Part shown: positions 12,831 through 22,124 of the stretch, piece by piece
How positions within the stretch are numbered: the first letter of the stretch is position 1
Layout: every line of letters starts with the position of its first letter
Assembly (NCBI GenBank): GCA_903772945.1
Contig: CAICTM010000176.1
Span: forward strand, 1-64,000
Length of the DNA stretch: 64,000 bases
Source: Seminavis robusta
Lineage: Eukaryota > Bacillariophyta > Bacillariophyceae > Naviculales > Naviculaceae
Direction: 5' to 3'
Made by a program: the position numbers and the translations under genes
Notes under the pieces: model-generated
The model's database searches: none
What the model was told of the DNA's origin: nothing
What the model saw: only the letters and a program-made list of their open reading frames with translations

Positions 12831-14181
12831 TGTAAGAGAAAAAAAGAGTAAGCAAAAGGCGACACAACCACAGGAACAGCAGAACGCCGCAGACATTAAG
12901 CCGTCAGCAATACCCGGCATCTTCAAGAGAGGGGGTAGAGACTTTGTGAGGACAGCTCCAATATGATAGCAATAAGCAACCAGACAGCTGCAAGGGTGCC
13001 CACAATCGCCATCGCCCAACATGCAGGGAGACTGCCGACAAGAATTAACTACAAACTAGTCTATGGTCTAGGGGTCTTTGTTCGTCACTGTGTCAGTTAG
13101 CTAGGGCATCCGTCCGTCAGGTTGACCGAGTCGAGTCGAGTTGACTTGGTTTTTCTAAAGAGGGCAGAGTCGTCGCTGCACTTGGGAACTGAACACTGGC
13201 GAGAGAAGGAAGTATTATTGGAAGAGACCGCTTGCCATGGACTTGAGAAACAACTCGAGAGGACGATCGAGCAAATCAATTGACCGTTTCGAATCAAGGA
13301 TCAAAAGCTAGCTTGACAACGGCCGTTGAGCGAAACTTGCGCTAGCTAGCTAGCTAGAAGAAAACGGGAGGCGCCATTGGACTGCAAAACAACGCCCAAA
13401 TCAATCAATAGCAATCCACAATCAGCACTGGCAAGGTGGCTGTCATCGTCATGCATGCATGCATATATGTCTTCTGAAGGAGATTGAGAGTATGTGAGAC
13501 ATCGAGCGAGCGACCCGCCAAACAGAAGATCCGACTGTTACCTTTGCACGAGGACGAACCAGCCAACCCATTCTTGCTACTCAGCCATGAACAGTTCCAA
13601 AACCTCAATTGGCTATACCATGGAACTGAACACAGCCTTTCACCCGACAAAGGAAGGAAGGAAGGAAGAAAGGTAGGAAGGAAGGAAGGAAGGAAGGAAG
13701 GAAGAGAGCCATCAGCTATGAACTGTTCCAAAACCACAATCGGCTATACCATGGAACAGAGCACGGCCTTTGGCAACTCTTTTTTGTGATGAGCATGAGA
13801 ATGATCTGATCAACAAGAAAGCAAGGGTTGGCAGTTTCGTTTTTGCAATTTGCTTTTTGAAACGTTCTTTGTTGTGATTGGCTGCTCGATGCAAAATGCG
13901 AACAGGGTGTCAACATCAAAATTGAATTATCTTCCGTGAAATGACGCCAAGTATTTCATTCTATCACGCTTTGAAATAATCCGTGACCTACGTGATCTGA
14001 GACGTGCGAAATCAAATCTTGGAGTGCTTCCACCTCGAAACCCTCCCAGCCGCACATTTCGGGTTTCACATATCTTTTGGTGGCATCCAACTCTTTCCCA
14101 CAACCCACAATAACGAAACTGACTATCTATCTACTAGCTAGCTAGCTAGACAAGAGCTAAACAAACCAACGAAACATCACC
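12831..14181. other. intergenic region with microsatellite and CTAG clusters
   Basis: It holds the 3' UTR of the FAS1 gene and the promoter of the TrpRS gene. No ORF here has a recognisable domain. Visible features are a GGAA-type microsatellite with flanking direct repeats (13581-13771), a run of GCTAGCTAGCTAGCTAG near 13341, and another CTAGCTAGCTAG run at 14133-14149 just before the TrpRS start. Confidence 0.7.
13581..13771. repeat. 60-bp direct repeats flanking a GGAA microsatellite
   Basis: A segment starting TCAGCCATGAACAGTTCC at 13581-13640 recurs as TCAGCTATGAACTGTTCC at 13712-13771 with a handful of substitutions. Between them, 13651-13704 is an imperfect (GGAA)n tract. The pair looks like a local tandem duplication with microsatellite growth at the junction. 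No coding role is apparent. Confidence 0.85.
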
Positions 14182-16248
14182 ATGACAACTGAAGCAGCCG
14201 CAGCTGACGCTAAGGATGGCAAAAAGAAGAAACGCGTGGTGGTGACTCCCCCGTGTCCCCCTGGCGTTTCGACAGGGTATCTGTTGTTGCGGGGAGCCGT
14301 GGGCGCCGTGGTGGGTGTGTCCATGTTGGAAACATCGTGTTCCGTGATGCAACCGACATTTCTCAAGGAAAAGCCCGTCTTGTCGGGAAAATTCAGTCTC
14401 TCGGTAGGCAAGAAATTGGGCGTCGGCGAATTGGAATTGCCCGAAGACGATGAAGCTCGTGATGAATTGTTGACTGGTATCGAGAAAGAAGCCAATCGTT
14501 GCATTCAAAATGGCGTTGCCTTTTCTGCCGTGACTACCACCAAGGAAGCCGCCGAGTCTTTGCTTGGTTCGACAGTCGCGACCAAACCTCCACTGGGTGT
14601 CTTTAATCAGATGCACATGAAAACCAAACCAGAGGATGCCGTGACCCTGGCTCATGTCGACCAGTGGGTCTTGGCCATTCCTCCTTCCTTGCCTTACGCA
14701 ACAGCCGCGGCACTCGACAAGATTGTCGTCGAACGGGGAAACCAAAATAGTGATATTGCCTGTGGCAAAAAGTCACGCAAAGATGCCCAAATCACCATTA
14801 AATTTCACGTCACACTGAAACAACCGGATGCTCCGGTTGTCGAAGCGAGCACTGACAATACCATTGCCGAAACTAGCACTCAAATTCTCTGTCAAAACAA
14901 GGTACGATCCCCGGAAGGACAACGACTCGTACAAGCAGCAGCAGCACAACAACAAAAAGCACAAGAAGCGGCAACCAAGGAAACAACTACACCAACCGAG
15001 GAGGAAACACCCAAAGACGAAGAAATGGTGGTGAATGCCTGGGAAGTCAAGGGAAAAATCGATTATACCAAACTCGTCAAGGAATTTGGATCGCAACTCT
15101 TGACGGAAGAGCTTTTGCAAAAACTACAAGATGTCGCCAAGGGACGTGTTCCGCGATTGCATCGATTCTTACGACGCAACATGTTCTTTTCTCATCGCGA
15201 CCTCCACACGCTCCTCGATCAGATGCAACAGCACGACGGAACCGTCTATCTCTATACCGGCAGAGGTCCTTCCAGTGACTCGATGCATTTGGGACACTTG
15301 ATTCCCTTTTTGTTTACGCGCTGGTTACAACAAGCATTCGATTGTCCCTTGGTCATTCAAATGACAGACGATGAAAAGTTTCTCTTCAAGGGCGTCTACG
15401 ACGAACAAGACGGAGACAATCTGAATCATTTTGCCAATCTCACGATTGAAAATGCCCGTGATATTATTGCCTGTGGATTCGATTACGACAAGACATTTTT
15501 ATTTTCCGATTTGGACTATGTCGGACGCATGTATCCCAATATTGTGCGCATTTGGAAGGCGGTGACGACCAATACGGTCAATGGGATTTTTGGTTTTGAT
15601 GGATCCAGTAACATTGGCAAAATTGCCTTTCCGGCCATTCAAGCGGCACCCAGTTTTGCATCGTCGTTTCCGACCGTTCTACAAGCCGACCATACGTCGA
15701 AACGCATGTGTTTGATTCCGTGTGCCATTGATCAAGATCCTTACTTTCGCATGACCCGCGATGTGGCGCACAAACTGGTGGCCAAACCCAAATCCAACGA
15801 AAAACCGCATGGGTTGAATGGCAAACCGGCATTGATTCATTCCAAATTCTTTCCTCCACTGCAGGGTGCCACTGGCAAGATGAGTTCGTCCGATACCAAT
15901 TCGGCCATTTTCTTGACGGATACACCGGAAGAGATTGAACGCAAAATCAAGGAACATGCGTTTTCGGGGGGACGAGAAACGAAAAAGGAACAGGAAGAGC
16001 TCGGTGCCAATTTGGAAATCGATGTCAGTTATCAGTGGTTGCGATTCTTTTTGGAAGACGATGAATTACTCGACAAGATTGGGAAGGATTATGGAAGTGG
16101 ATCGGGTGAGTACTGGAGTACCAACAAGGTCAAGGCCAAGTTGATTGAAGTACTGCAGGAACTGGTGGCGGAACATCAACAACGGCGTGCCAAGATTACC
16201 GATGAGGAAGTACGAAAATGGATGACGGAACGAAGTCTGGTGGGATGA
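14182..16248 (+). CDS. cytosolic tryptophanyl-tRNA synthetase with N-terminal extension
   Basis: Intronless, 688 residues. It charges tRNA-Trp with tryptophan using ATP. The C-terminal two thirds (from about residue 290) is a class Ic synthetase of the eukaryotic cytosolic type: FLRRNMFFSHRD, YLYTGRGPSS, the HIGH signature as HLGH at 369-372, QMTDDEKFLFKG, and the KMSKS loop as KMSSS at 566-570. The first 220 residues are an added domain with an EKEANRCI stretch recalling AlaX/AlaRS editing-type domains; an AlaX-like N-terminal domain is known on Plasmodium cytosolic TrpRS. I see no complete zinc-binding HxxxH/CxxxH set, so it is more likely a tRNA-binding or structural module than an active deacylase. 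A Gln/Ala/Glu-rich linker (about 250-285) joins the parts. The ATG lies in a good context (CACCATGA), and there is no targeting peptide. Confidence 0.93.
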   Translation: MTTEAAAADAKDGKKKKRVVVTPPCPPGVSTGYLLLRGAVGAVVGVSMLETSCSVMQPTFLKEKPVLSGKFSLSVGKKLGVGELELPEDDEARDELLTGIEKEANRCIQNGVAFSAVTTTKEAAESLLGSTVATKPPLGVFNQMHMKTKPEDAVTLAHVDQWVLAIPPSLPYATAAALDKIVVERGNQNSDIACGKKSRKDAQITIKFHVTLKQPDAPVVEASTDNTIAETSTQILCQNKVRSPEGQRLVQAAAAQQQKAQEAATKETTTPTEEETPKDEEMVVNAWEVKGKIDYTKLVKEFGSQLLTEELLQKLQDVAKGRVPRLHRFLRRNMFFSHRDLHTLLDQMQQHDGTVYLYTGRGPSSDSMHLGHLIPFLFTRWLQQAFDCPLVIQMTDDEKFLFKGVYDEQDGDNLNHFANLTIENARDIIACGFDYDKTFLFSDLDYVGRMYPNIVRIWKAVTTNTVNGIFGFDGSSNIGKIAFPAIQAAPSFASSFPTVLQADHTSKRMCLIPCAIDQDPYFRMTRDVAHKLVAKPKSNEKPHGLNGKPALIHSKFFPPLQGATGKMSSSDTNSAIFLTDTPEEIERKIKEHAFSGGRETKKEQEELGANLEIDVSYQWLRFFLEDDELLDKIGKDYGSGSGEYWSTNKVKAKLIEVLQELVAEHQQRRAKITDEEVRKWMTERSLVG

Positions 16249-16485
16249 ATGGATAGGATACGAAAGAACGGAGCGACACGGTGCGGCAGCTAAGATAGGA
16301 AGATGTACATGTAGTCAAAGCAGTAAGGAAATTAAAATGTATGGATAGTCGTGATCAGCTATAGAATTACCGCCGTGTAGAAAACATGCAACATAGAATC
16401 TAGATAGTTCGCAACTGGAATACACAACCACAATCAAGACGACCGGCGGCGGTTCCTGCAGCAAGTTCCAGAAAGAAAAATGAGA

Positions 16486-17295
16486 TCAGGGCATCCCATT
16501 GCCCTCTGCGGCGGTGGCTTTGAGGTCATCAAGCTTTTTCCGAGCTTGGTTCTTGCAAGCACTTGACAAGTGCTCATGAGGACAATGTCCAACGGCCTTC
16601 TCCAGCCAGCGAATGGCATCTGCCTTGTCCTTGCTGAAGCCATACTTTCCATAAGCCAAGGCAATTCCCAAGTGAAATGCCGCAAGGTTGGATCCTTGAC
16701 CTGCTGCAATAGAGGCATACATAGTGCCCTTCTGCCAGCACGCCTGCACTCCAACACCAAGCAAATAATGCTCGCCCAAAGCAGCTGTGCCCACGACACT
16801 CCCAGCCTCATGAGCTCTCTTGGTCCACTGAAAGGCCAATTTTTCATCTTCCTTGAAGCCATCCTGGCCAACTACATAATTGACTCCTACCATATACATT
16901 GCATATCCATTGCCTGCTTCTGCCTTTTCCAACAATGCTTCCATTTTCTTCTTCTGCTCCACCTTTTCATTCCACTTGGCAGTAAGATCTTCCTCAATGG
17001 CACCAGATTCTAACAAAGTCTCAATGATATTGCGGTGCTGGATGGCTGGTAACAACTTCTTGCCCATCTTTTCTCCAGTGATAGGGGATGTGAGATTCCC
17101 TGAATTCTTCTTGATGTGCTCCTCAATACATTCCCGCTCATAGATTCGTCCATCTTCAGCTGTCACAGGTTCCCACGGCAATTCCAAACTGATGGGACAA
17201 ATCAAATCATCAGCCACTGATTTCTTTGCTCGCTTTGTAGATTGTTGAGGTTCATCTCCTGCTCCTGAATTGCTGCGCTTGCTCCCAGTATTCAT
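16486..17295 (-). CDS. U-box and Sel1-repeat protein, probable E3 ubiquitin ligase (copy 1)
   Basis: 269 residues from the ATG at 17295; an upstream in-frame extension starts inside low-complexity DNA and is not used. Residues about 30-103 form a U-box (LICPISLELPWEPVTAEDGR, then IYERECIEEH and SPITGEKMGKKLLPA), which recruits E2 enzymes. A charged helix follows (about 104-135) and then Sel1/TPR-like repeats (about 136-240) with AMYMVGVNY and AAFHLGIALAYG, which usually bind partner proteins. A KRAKK patch before the U-box may be a nuclear signal. It converges on the TrpRS gene, with 237 bases between the stops. The gene at 19067-19879 is a close paralogue in the same orientation. Substrate unknown. 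Confidence 0.85.
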   Translation of the reverse strand: MNTGSKRSNSGAGDEPQQSTKRAKKSVADDLICPISLELPWEPVTAEDGRIYERECIEEHIKKNSGNLTSPITGEKMGKKLLPAIQHRNIIETLLESGAIEEDLTAKWNEKVEQKKKMEALLEKAEAGNGYAMYMVGVNYVVGQDGFKEDEKLAFQWTKRAHEAGSVVGTAALGEHYLLGVGVQACWQKGTMYASIAAGQGSNLAAFHLGIALAYGKYGFSKDKADAIRWLEKAVGHCPHEHLSSACKNQARKKLDDLKATAAEGNGMP

Positions 17296-17488
17296 ATTGA
17301 AATCCAAAAGCAAAACTAGTAGTGGAAGTTGTTGTTGGTACACGAGTAATCGGTGTTGTTGGTACACGAGTAATCGGTGTTGTTGTGTTGTTGTGTTGTT
17401 GTGTTGTTGTGTTGTTGGTTGGCAATGTGGATATTGGATGATGGTGATTGAGTGTCACGATGGATCTCTCTTCCGTAGCAAAATCTAC

Positions 17489-17988
17489 ACTCTAAACCAC
17501 CGTATCATTGTTTGGACTGTGCCTCTTACCGCAACAAAGATCCCGTCAAAGTTTTACCCAACAAGAACGCGACAAAATTTCCAATTTAAAGAAGCTTTGC
17601 GAAGTCCAATCGCGCCTTCTTCCACCCTTTTGTTGTTTCGTGGATGCCGTATGCTTGCCCCTCAAGCAAGACTCTCTTACAACGCCTTGCTTCTGCATAC
17701 TGCCTCCAAAACTCATTTTCTCCTACTCTCAATGATGATGTTCTTCATGTCAGACCCGTATCTCCATTGCCCTTGTGAAAGCTACCCATTTATGTCTCCG
17801 TGGATCCCGCAAAGCCAAACCATTTGCCCCCCGTAATGGTCCTCAATTTCTTGCCCCTGATCCCACAGAACCTAGTCCTGAATTTCGACTGTTCTTTGCT
17901 TAAGCCTGGCCCCGGCTGGCTTCCGTAGATAATTTCCCTACTCTAAAACCCCCCTTATATACTCTAAACCACCGTATCATTGTTTGGA
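17489..17988. repeat. 28-bp direct repeat pair
   Basis: The 28 bases beginning ACTCTAAACCACCGTATCAT occur identically at 17489-17516 and 17961-17988. The motif TGGATCTCTCT also occurs next to both copies, before the first (17461-17471) and overlapping the end of the second (17986-17996). The roughly 440 bp between the repeats is a unique, GC-poor segment with short open frames. Confidence 0.85.
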
Positions 17989-17995
17989 TCTCTCT

Positions 17996-18425
17996 GGAGC
18001 GTTCCTCAATCGTGTATGAAGTTAAATCTGAAACGACCCTAATTTAGGGACGGATTTAGGGACGGATTCCCTTTAGGGTCGGGTTTCAAAACCGACCCTA
18101 AAAATAGGGACGGTTTCTGAAAAACCGTCCCTAATTTAGGGTCGGATTTCGATTTAGGGTCGGGTTTGAAAACTTTCCCTAAATAGAAACGGGACTGAGT
18201 GGTAAATACATTGAAATTCGACCCTAATTTAGGGTCGGGTTTCAAAACCGACCCAAAAAATAGGGACGGTTTCTGAAAAACCGTCCCTAATTTAGGGTCG
18301 GATTTTGATTTTGGGTCGGGTTTCGAACCCGACCCTATTCTCCAATAGAATTAGGGACGGGTTTCAAAGATTTAAGGTCGGATTTTGGGTCGGTTTCTCC
18401 ATCACCCACGATTGAGGGACGCTCC
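17996..18425. mobile_element. MITE-like element with 19-bp terminal inverted repeats
   Basis: The left end GGAGCGTTCCTCAATCGTG (17996-18014) matches the reverse complement of the right end (18407-18425) at 18 of 19 positions. The 430-bp interior has no ORF. It is built of nested palindromes with GGGTCGG and GGGACGG cores: hairpins at 18073-18101 and 18105-18133, with near copies at 18229-18255 and 18261-18290. Such small, foldback, non-coding elements are non-autonomous DNA transposons. The superfamily cannot be told because no clear target-site duplication is visible. Confidence 0.8.
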
Positions 18426-19066
18426 TGCTGAACAACAAAATCTACAACCAGGGCTATTTGCCTTATTGTTAATGGATAGTTCTACTATTCTAAAGTCTTT
18501 TTAATTTGTGTATTCCAAATCCCCAGGCGTCGTCCATTTTAATACGGTAGAGATGAGACTACACTGAAACCGCATGTTTTTACAAGGCTGCAAGCGCTGG
18601 AGGCTCTCTCACCAACCTTGTCACTCACGAGGACTTGACTTGACTCGACTCTCAAAGTAACTTCCACCGACCCTCTTCAAAGTTTCCTCTAACAATTCCA
18701 CGCCTTACGGTAGTCTACCGGTAGACAGCACCCCAATGATAGTATTCCCGCGCATGGTGCATTCGTAAACTCGATCCCAGAATGTTTTAAACCAATCTTT
18801 TGCATCTAGTTTGGGACGGCAAGCGAACGGAGGAATGAAGAACATAGCTGTAACAGAAACTGAAGAGGCACTACTCTGCAAACTTTAGTTTATCTATTTG
18901 GCTTTTCCGGTAACTGAGAACAACACCTACGGTACCTATTGTGGTCAGCACACCGAGCCAGGGGCAAATTTTTGAATACAACAGAAGGATGACACAGTGC
19001 AAGAAATCTCAGTGCTTCCACCATGCAATTGCCAGCATTTCCAAGCATGCTATGTAGGAAGTAGAC

Positions 19067-19879
19067 TTAGGGGGAAGTAAAGCTGCCTTGTTTGGCTTTC
19101 AGCTCCTTCAGCTTCTGTATCGTCTCCCTGATGTTAACAGCACTCAACATAGTAGTAGTTTGGTTCTTAAGTGCCTGCCTTAGCCAATGGATGGCCACTG
19201 ACCGATCCACAGTGACACCATGTTGGCCATCTGCAAATGCCATTCCCAAAAGGTATGCTGCCCAGGGCGAGCCTTTGTTGGCGCCAGTAGTAACAAACAT
19301 GATGCCCTTGTAAAGGCACTTGTCAACAGCAAAGCCTTGCAGGTAACAGTTACCAATTACTGCTGTTGAGAGTACATGCCCAGCTTCACTGGCTCTCTTG
19401 AACCACGGAAACGCCAATTTGGGATCACGCTTGAAGCCATCTTGCCCTCTCTCAAAGTTGTATCCAATGTTATACATTGCTTCGCCATCTCCAGCCTCTG
19501 CCTTCTTGAACAACTTGTCCATTTGCTTCTTCTGATGCATCCTTTGCCTCCATTTGGTAGCCAGACCTTTTTCAATGATATGAGCGTCGATCAAAGCCTC
19601 AATGGTGTTTCGGTGCTGGATTGCAGGCAGAAGCTTGCTACCCATCTTTTCTCTGGTAATGGGGGATTTGAGAGTCCCTTGATTGGTGGTCTTGAAATGC
19701 TCCTCAATACTTTCGCGATCATAGACACGCCCATCCTCAGCTGTAACAGGGTCCAAGGGCAACTCCAAACTGATGGGACAGATCAAATCATCAGCCAGAG
19801 ATTTCTTTGGGCGCTTTGGTTGTTGAGTTTGATCTCCTGGTCCTGAATATTTGCGCTTGGTCGGAGTTTTGCCTAACAT
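19067..19879 (-). CDS. U-box and Sel1-repeat protein, probable E3 ubiquitin ligase (copy 2)
   Basis: 270 residues, a tandem paralogue of the gene at 16486-17295 and of nearly equal length. The U-box begins near residue 32 (LICPISLELPLDPVTAEDGR, then VYDRESIEEH and KLLPAIQHRN). A Lys-rich helix and Sel1-like repeats follow (AMYNIGYNFERGQDG, AAYLLGMAFADGQHG). The basic KRPKK stretch before the U-box is shared with copy 1. By family it should act as an E3 ligase scaffold; the substrate is unknown. The two copies differ at many residues, so the duplication is not recent, and the MITE-like element lies in the gap between them. Confidence 0.85.
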   Translation of the reverse strand: MLGKTPTKRKYSGPGDQTQQPKRPKKSLADDLICPISLELPLDPVTAEDGRVYDRESIEEHFKTTNQGTLKSPITREKMGSKLLPAIQHRNTIEALIDAHIIEKGLATKWRQRMHQKKQMDKLFKKAEAGDGEAMYNIGYNFERGQDGFKRDPKLAFPWFKRASEAGHVLSTAVIGNCYLQGFAVDKCLYKGIMFVTTGANKGSPWAAYLLGMAFADGQHGVTVDRSVAIHWLRQALKNQTTTMLSAVNIRETIQKLKELKAKQGSFTSP

Positions 19880-20529
19880 GTTGGGATCGAATCCAAACTT
19901 GATCAGGAATCCTCAAAACAACACAAGAAAAGTTAACAAACAAGACAAATGAAAGAGGAGGTGAGGAGGTGCTGGTGGCCGCAGCATTGCGTGAGATCAG
20001 CAACCTTTTTGAATTTTCAGATTTTGAAAAAGTTGCCGCCAAATTGTAATAATCTGGCAGAGCTGGGATACGGTACCGGTACAGGTACGGTCAGGCAGCA
20101 ACAAGATTTTCGTCCGACAACCAGGTTTGACCACAACCATCTCAAACAGAGCTTGGTCTTCAATGCGTGCATGGTTGGATAACGTCTCCAGAAACATACA
20201 ATATCCCAATTCCTTTGCCTGTGCGTTCGTACCGGCAGGTCGACCCCGTCCCTTTTGTCCCGAAATCCAACTGGAGTCCATGTGCATGAAACTTTCTAGC
20301 CTTTGAGTACGCTGCATCCCGCCATGTTGATCTTTTTTAGTAGAACCTCATCCGCTCTCAACGGAACTCAACAATCCAAACAAGTCGCTAGCTAGAGGGA
20401 CGGGTACTAGAACCGTTTGCATGTAAATGCATGTATCTGGTCAAGTGGCCTTCACACCTAAAAACAAGTTTCCTCTTTTATCAAAAATGATATTTACAAA
20501 TAGTTCGCAGGTACGGTATTATGAACAGT
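19880..20529. other. intergenic region, no supported gene
   Basis: A minus-strand frame of 106 codons (19997-20317) lacks any recognisable domain and is not called. A GGTACCGGTACAGGTACGGT cluster lies at 20072-20091 and a GCTAGCTAG run near 20385. Confidence 0.6.
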
Positions 20530-20997
20530 TTACCAGAAAGTAGCAGTGTCCTTCTTCTCTCCAGACCAGTCATACTTGGTCTTGACATACTTGTGTCCAC
20601 GTCCAGCAGCCTTCAACCACGAGCCTCCCTCGGATGTTCCTCGCTGCTTGTAGAATTCAGTAAAGTCTTCGAACTTTCCAGCCTTGGCAACATTGCGCTG
20701 GTAGTTGGCTTCCTTCTTGGAAGCAGCTTCGGCCCGAATCTTGTTGTATTGGGCTTGGGTCAGACCATCGGGAACGTAGCTTCCAGAACCAATGGTTCCA
20801 ATCTTGAGGTTCTTGCCAGTGCGGGCGCCGTACTTGTTCTGGTCTTTCTTGGGAGCAAACAGATCCATACCCGTGATGGAGTCAAAAAGGGAATACACGG
20901 CAGTGCTACTCTTGGTTGGGGCGTTGGTCGGAGTCATGGGGGCAAACGCACTGGCCGTCGCCAAAAAGGCGACGAGGAGAGCAACAACTTTCATCAT
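20530..20997 (-). CDS. small plastid-targeted protein with ASAFAP signal
   Basis: 155 residues from the first of two adjacent ATGs at 20997. The N-terminus is a hydrophobic signal peptide (MMKVVALLVAFLATASAFAP) whose ASAFAP motif (15-20) is the cleavage and targeting signature of diatom plastid precursors, followed by a Thr/Ser/Pro-rich transit stretch. The mature part (from about residue 35) is basic and hydrophilic, with KYGARTGKNLKIGTIGSGSY and a C-terminus near KTKYDWSGEKK. It has no membrane helix, so a stromal or peripheral thylakoid location fits. I do not recognise the family for certain; a small photosystem-associated subunit is possible. A longer upstream in-frame start is rejected because it would bury the signal peptide. 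Confidence 0.8.
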   Translation of the reverse strand: MMKVVALLVAFLATASAFAPMTPTNAPTKSSTAVYSLFDSITGMDLFAPKKDQNKYGARTGKNLKIGTIGSGSYVPDGLTQAQYNKIRAEAASKKEANYQRNVAKAGKFEDFTEFYKQRGTSEGGSWLKAAGRGHKYVKTKYDWSGEKKDTATFW

Positions 20998-22124
20998 CTT
21001 TTGCAGTTTTACGATAGGGAAAAGTGAGAAGACCGAGGGCACCGGAATGCCCGGAGGATTGCAACCAAGGACATCACATTCTTCTGACTAATAGATTTCT
21101 TTTTCGTTTTCTCTGCAAACACATCAGTGCATTCTTCGGCTCTGCAAAACGGGCATCGAGCAACTTCATAGTATTCTGTATTGTGTGGAGTGGGAATTCG
21201 AGTCCATGTTCGACGTGCGTTTGTGTTTTCTTTCGTGCCCGACGCGTCGTCTGTGAAGTTCTGGCCGCCTGGATCACGGAAAAGAGATCCTGTGTGTTGA
21301 AGAAGAACGCGGACGAACCTCGGCAGCTCGGCAGTGAGTCTGAGTCAGCGGTCGAGCTGAAATAGATCTAGCTTGACGATTGAATCGATTCACAATACAT
21401 GTGGACCTAGTAGTAGTAATTCACAAAGTACGACTGTATGTGTCATAAGCTGTAACATGTCATTGTCACAAACCGAAACACCCGATGACAGCGGAACTCG
21501 ACGAGAAAAAAACTCGATCTAAGACTCCATGATCAGGCTATCACCATGATGATACTGAATGGTACCGGTATGGAACGGTATCGGTAGGGGCTGGCGCTGG
21601 GGTATTATTGTGTGCAAAGCTCACTCACCTCAGTATAGCTCTCAGTATGTTACTGAAAGAACCTGGCGTCAGGCCGTCGAATGGAACGATAAAGGCAAAA
21701 GGGCCATTCATAGGCATTCCACGAAGCTCTGAGAGATACAGGCTCCAAGTTATTCACCTATTCACCTTTCTTTTCAGAAAAGATCATTCCACTCCCACTG
21801 CCCACTGCCCGCTGGCCGTTTGTAGTTTCTAGCCACTGGCTACAGTCTCTTATTTATTTAGTTACTTGCTTCTTTTTCCACTGACTCCAAGCTCCAAGCA
21901 GTACATGTATGTAGAAGAACGGTCCGAGCTGGTTGACTCATCTACATGTATGTATCTCACGGTTATCATACGGTAAAAATGATGGTTCCATGTTAAGATC
22001 GAGGATCGAGGAGATGGGATTTGCCTTGGAGCTCAAGCCCCTGTCTTGGAGCTCGGGAGCCTCCCGCAGGTGTATTACCTTCAGACTAAGAGGACATCAT
22101 AGAGGCAACCTTCAACACAACAAC
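20998..22124. other. intergenic region, no supported gene
   Basis: About 1.1 kb between the divergent plastid-protein gene and the broken LRR gene. Open frames are short, without domains. A cluster of GGTACC-like palindromes (GGTACCGGTATGGAACGGTA and relatives) lies at 21560-21591, and ACATGTATGTA repeats lie near 21904 and 21944. Confidence 0.6.

Larger units (their letters stand above)
17296..19066. other. intergenic region with direct repeats and MITE-like element
   Basis: This gap separates the two U-box/Sel1 paralogues. It contains a GTTGTTGTGTTG low-complexity tract (17327-17415) near the 5' end of copy 1, a 28-bp direct-repeat pair (17489-17516 and 17961-17988), and the terminal-inverted-repeat element at 17996-18425. 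Short frames between the 28-bp repeats have stops and no recognisable domain; they could be a captured gene fragment. From 18430 to 19066 I see nothing beyond the 3' flank of copy 2. Confidence 0.7.

Noticed and set aside
17270-17836. 188-codon plus-strand frame
   Set aside because: It runs through the antisense of the U-box gene start and a GTTGTT simple repeat and has no domain.
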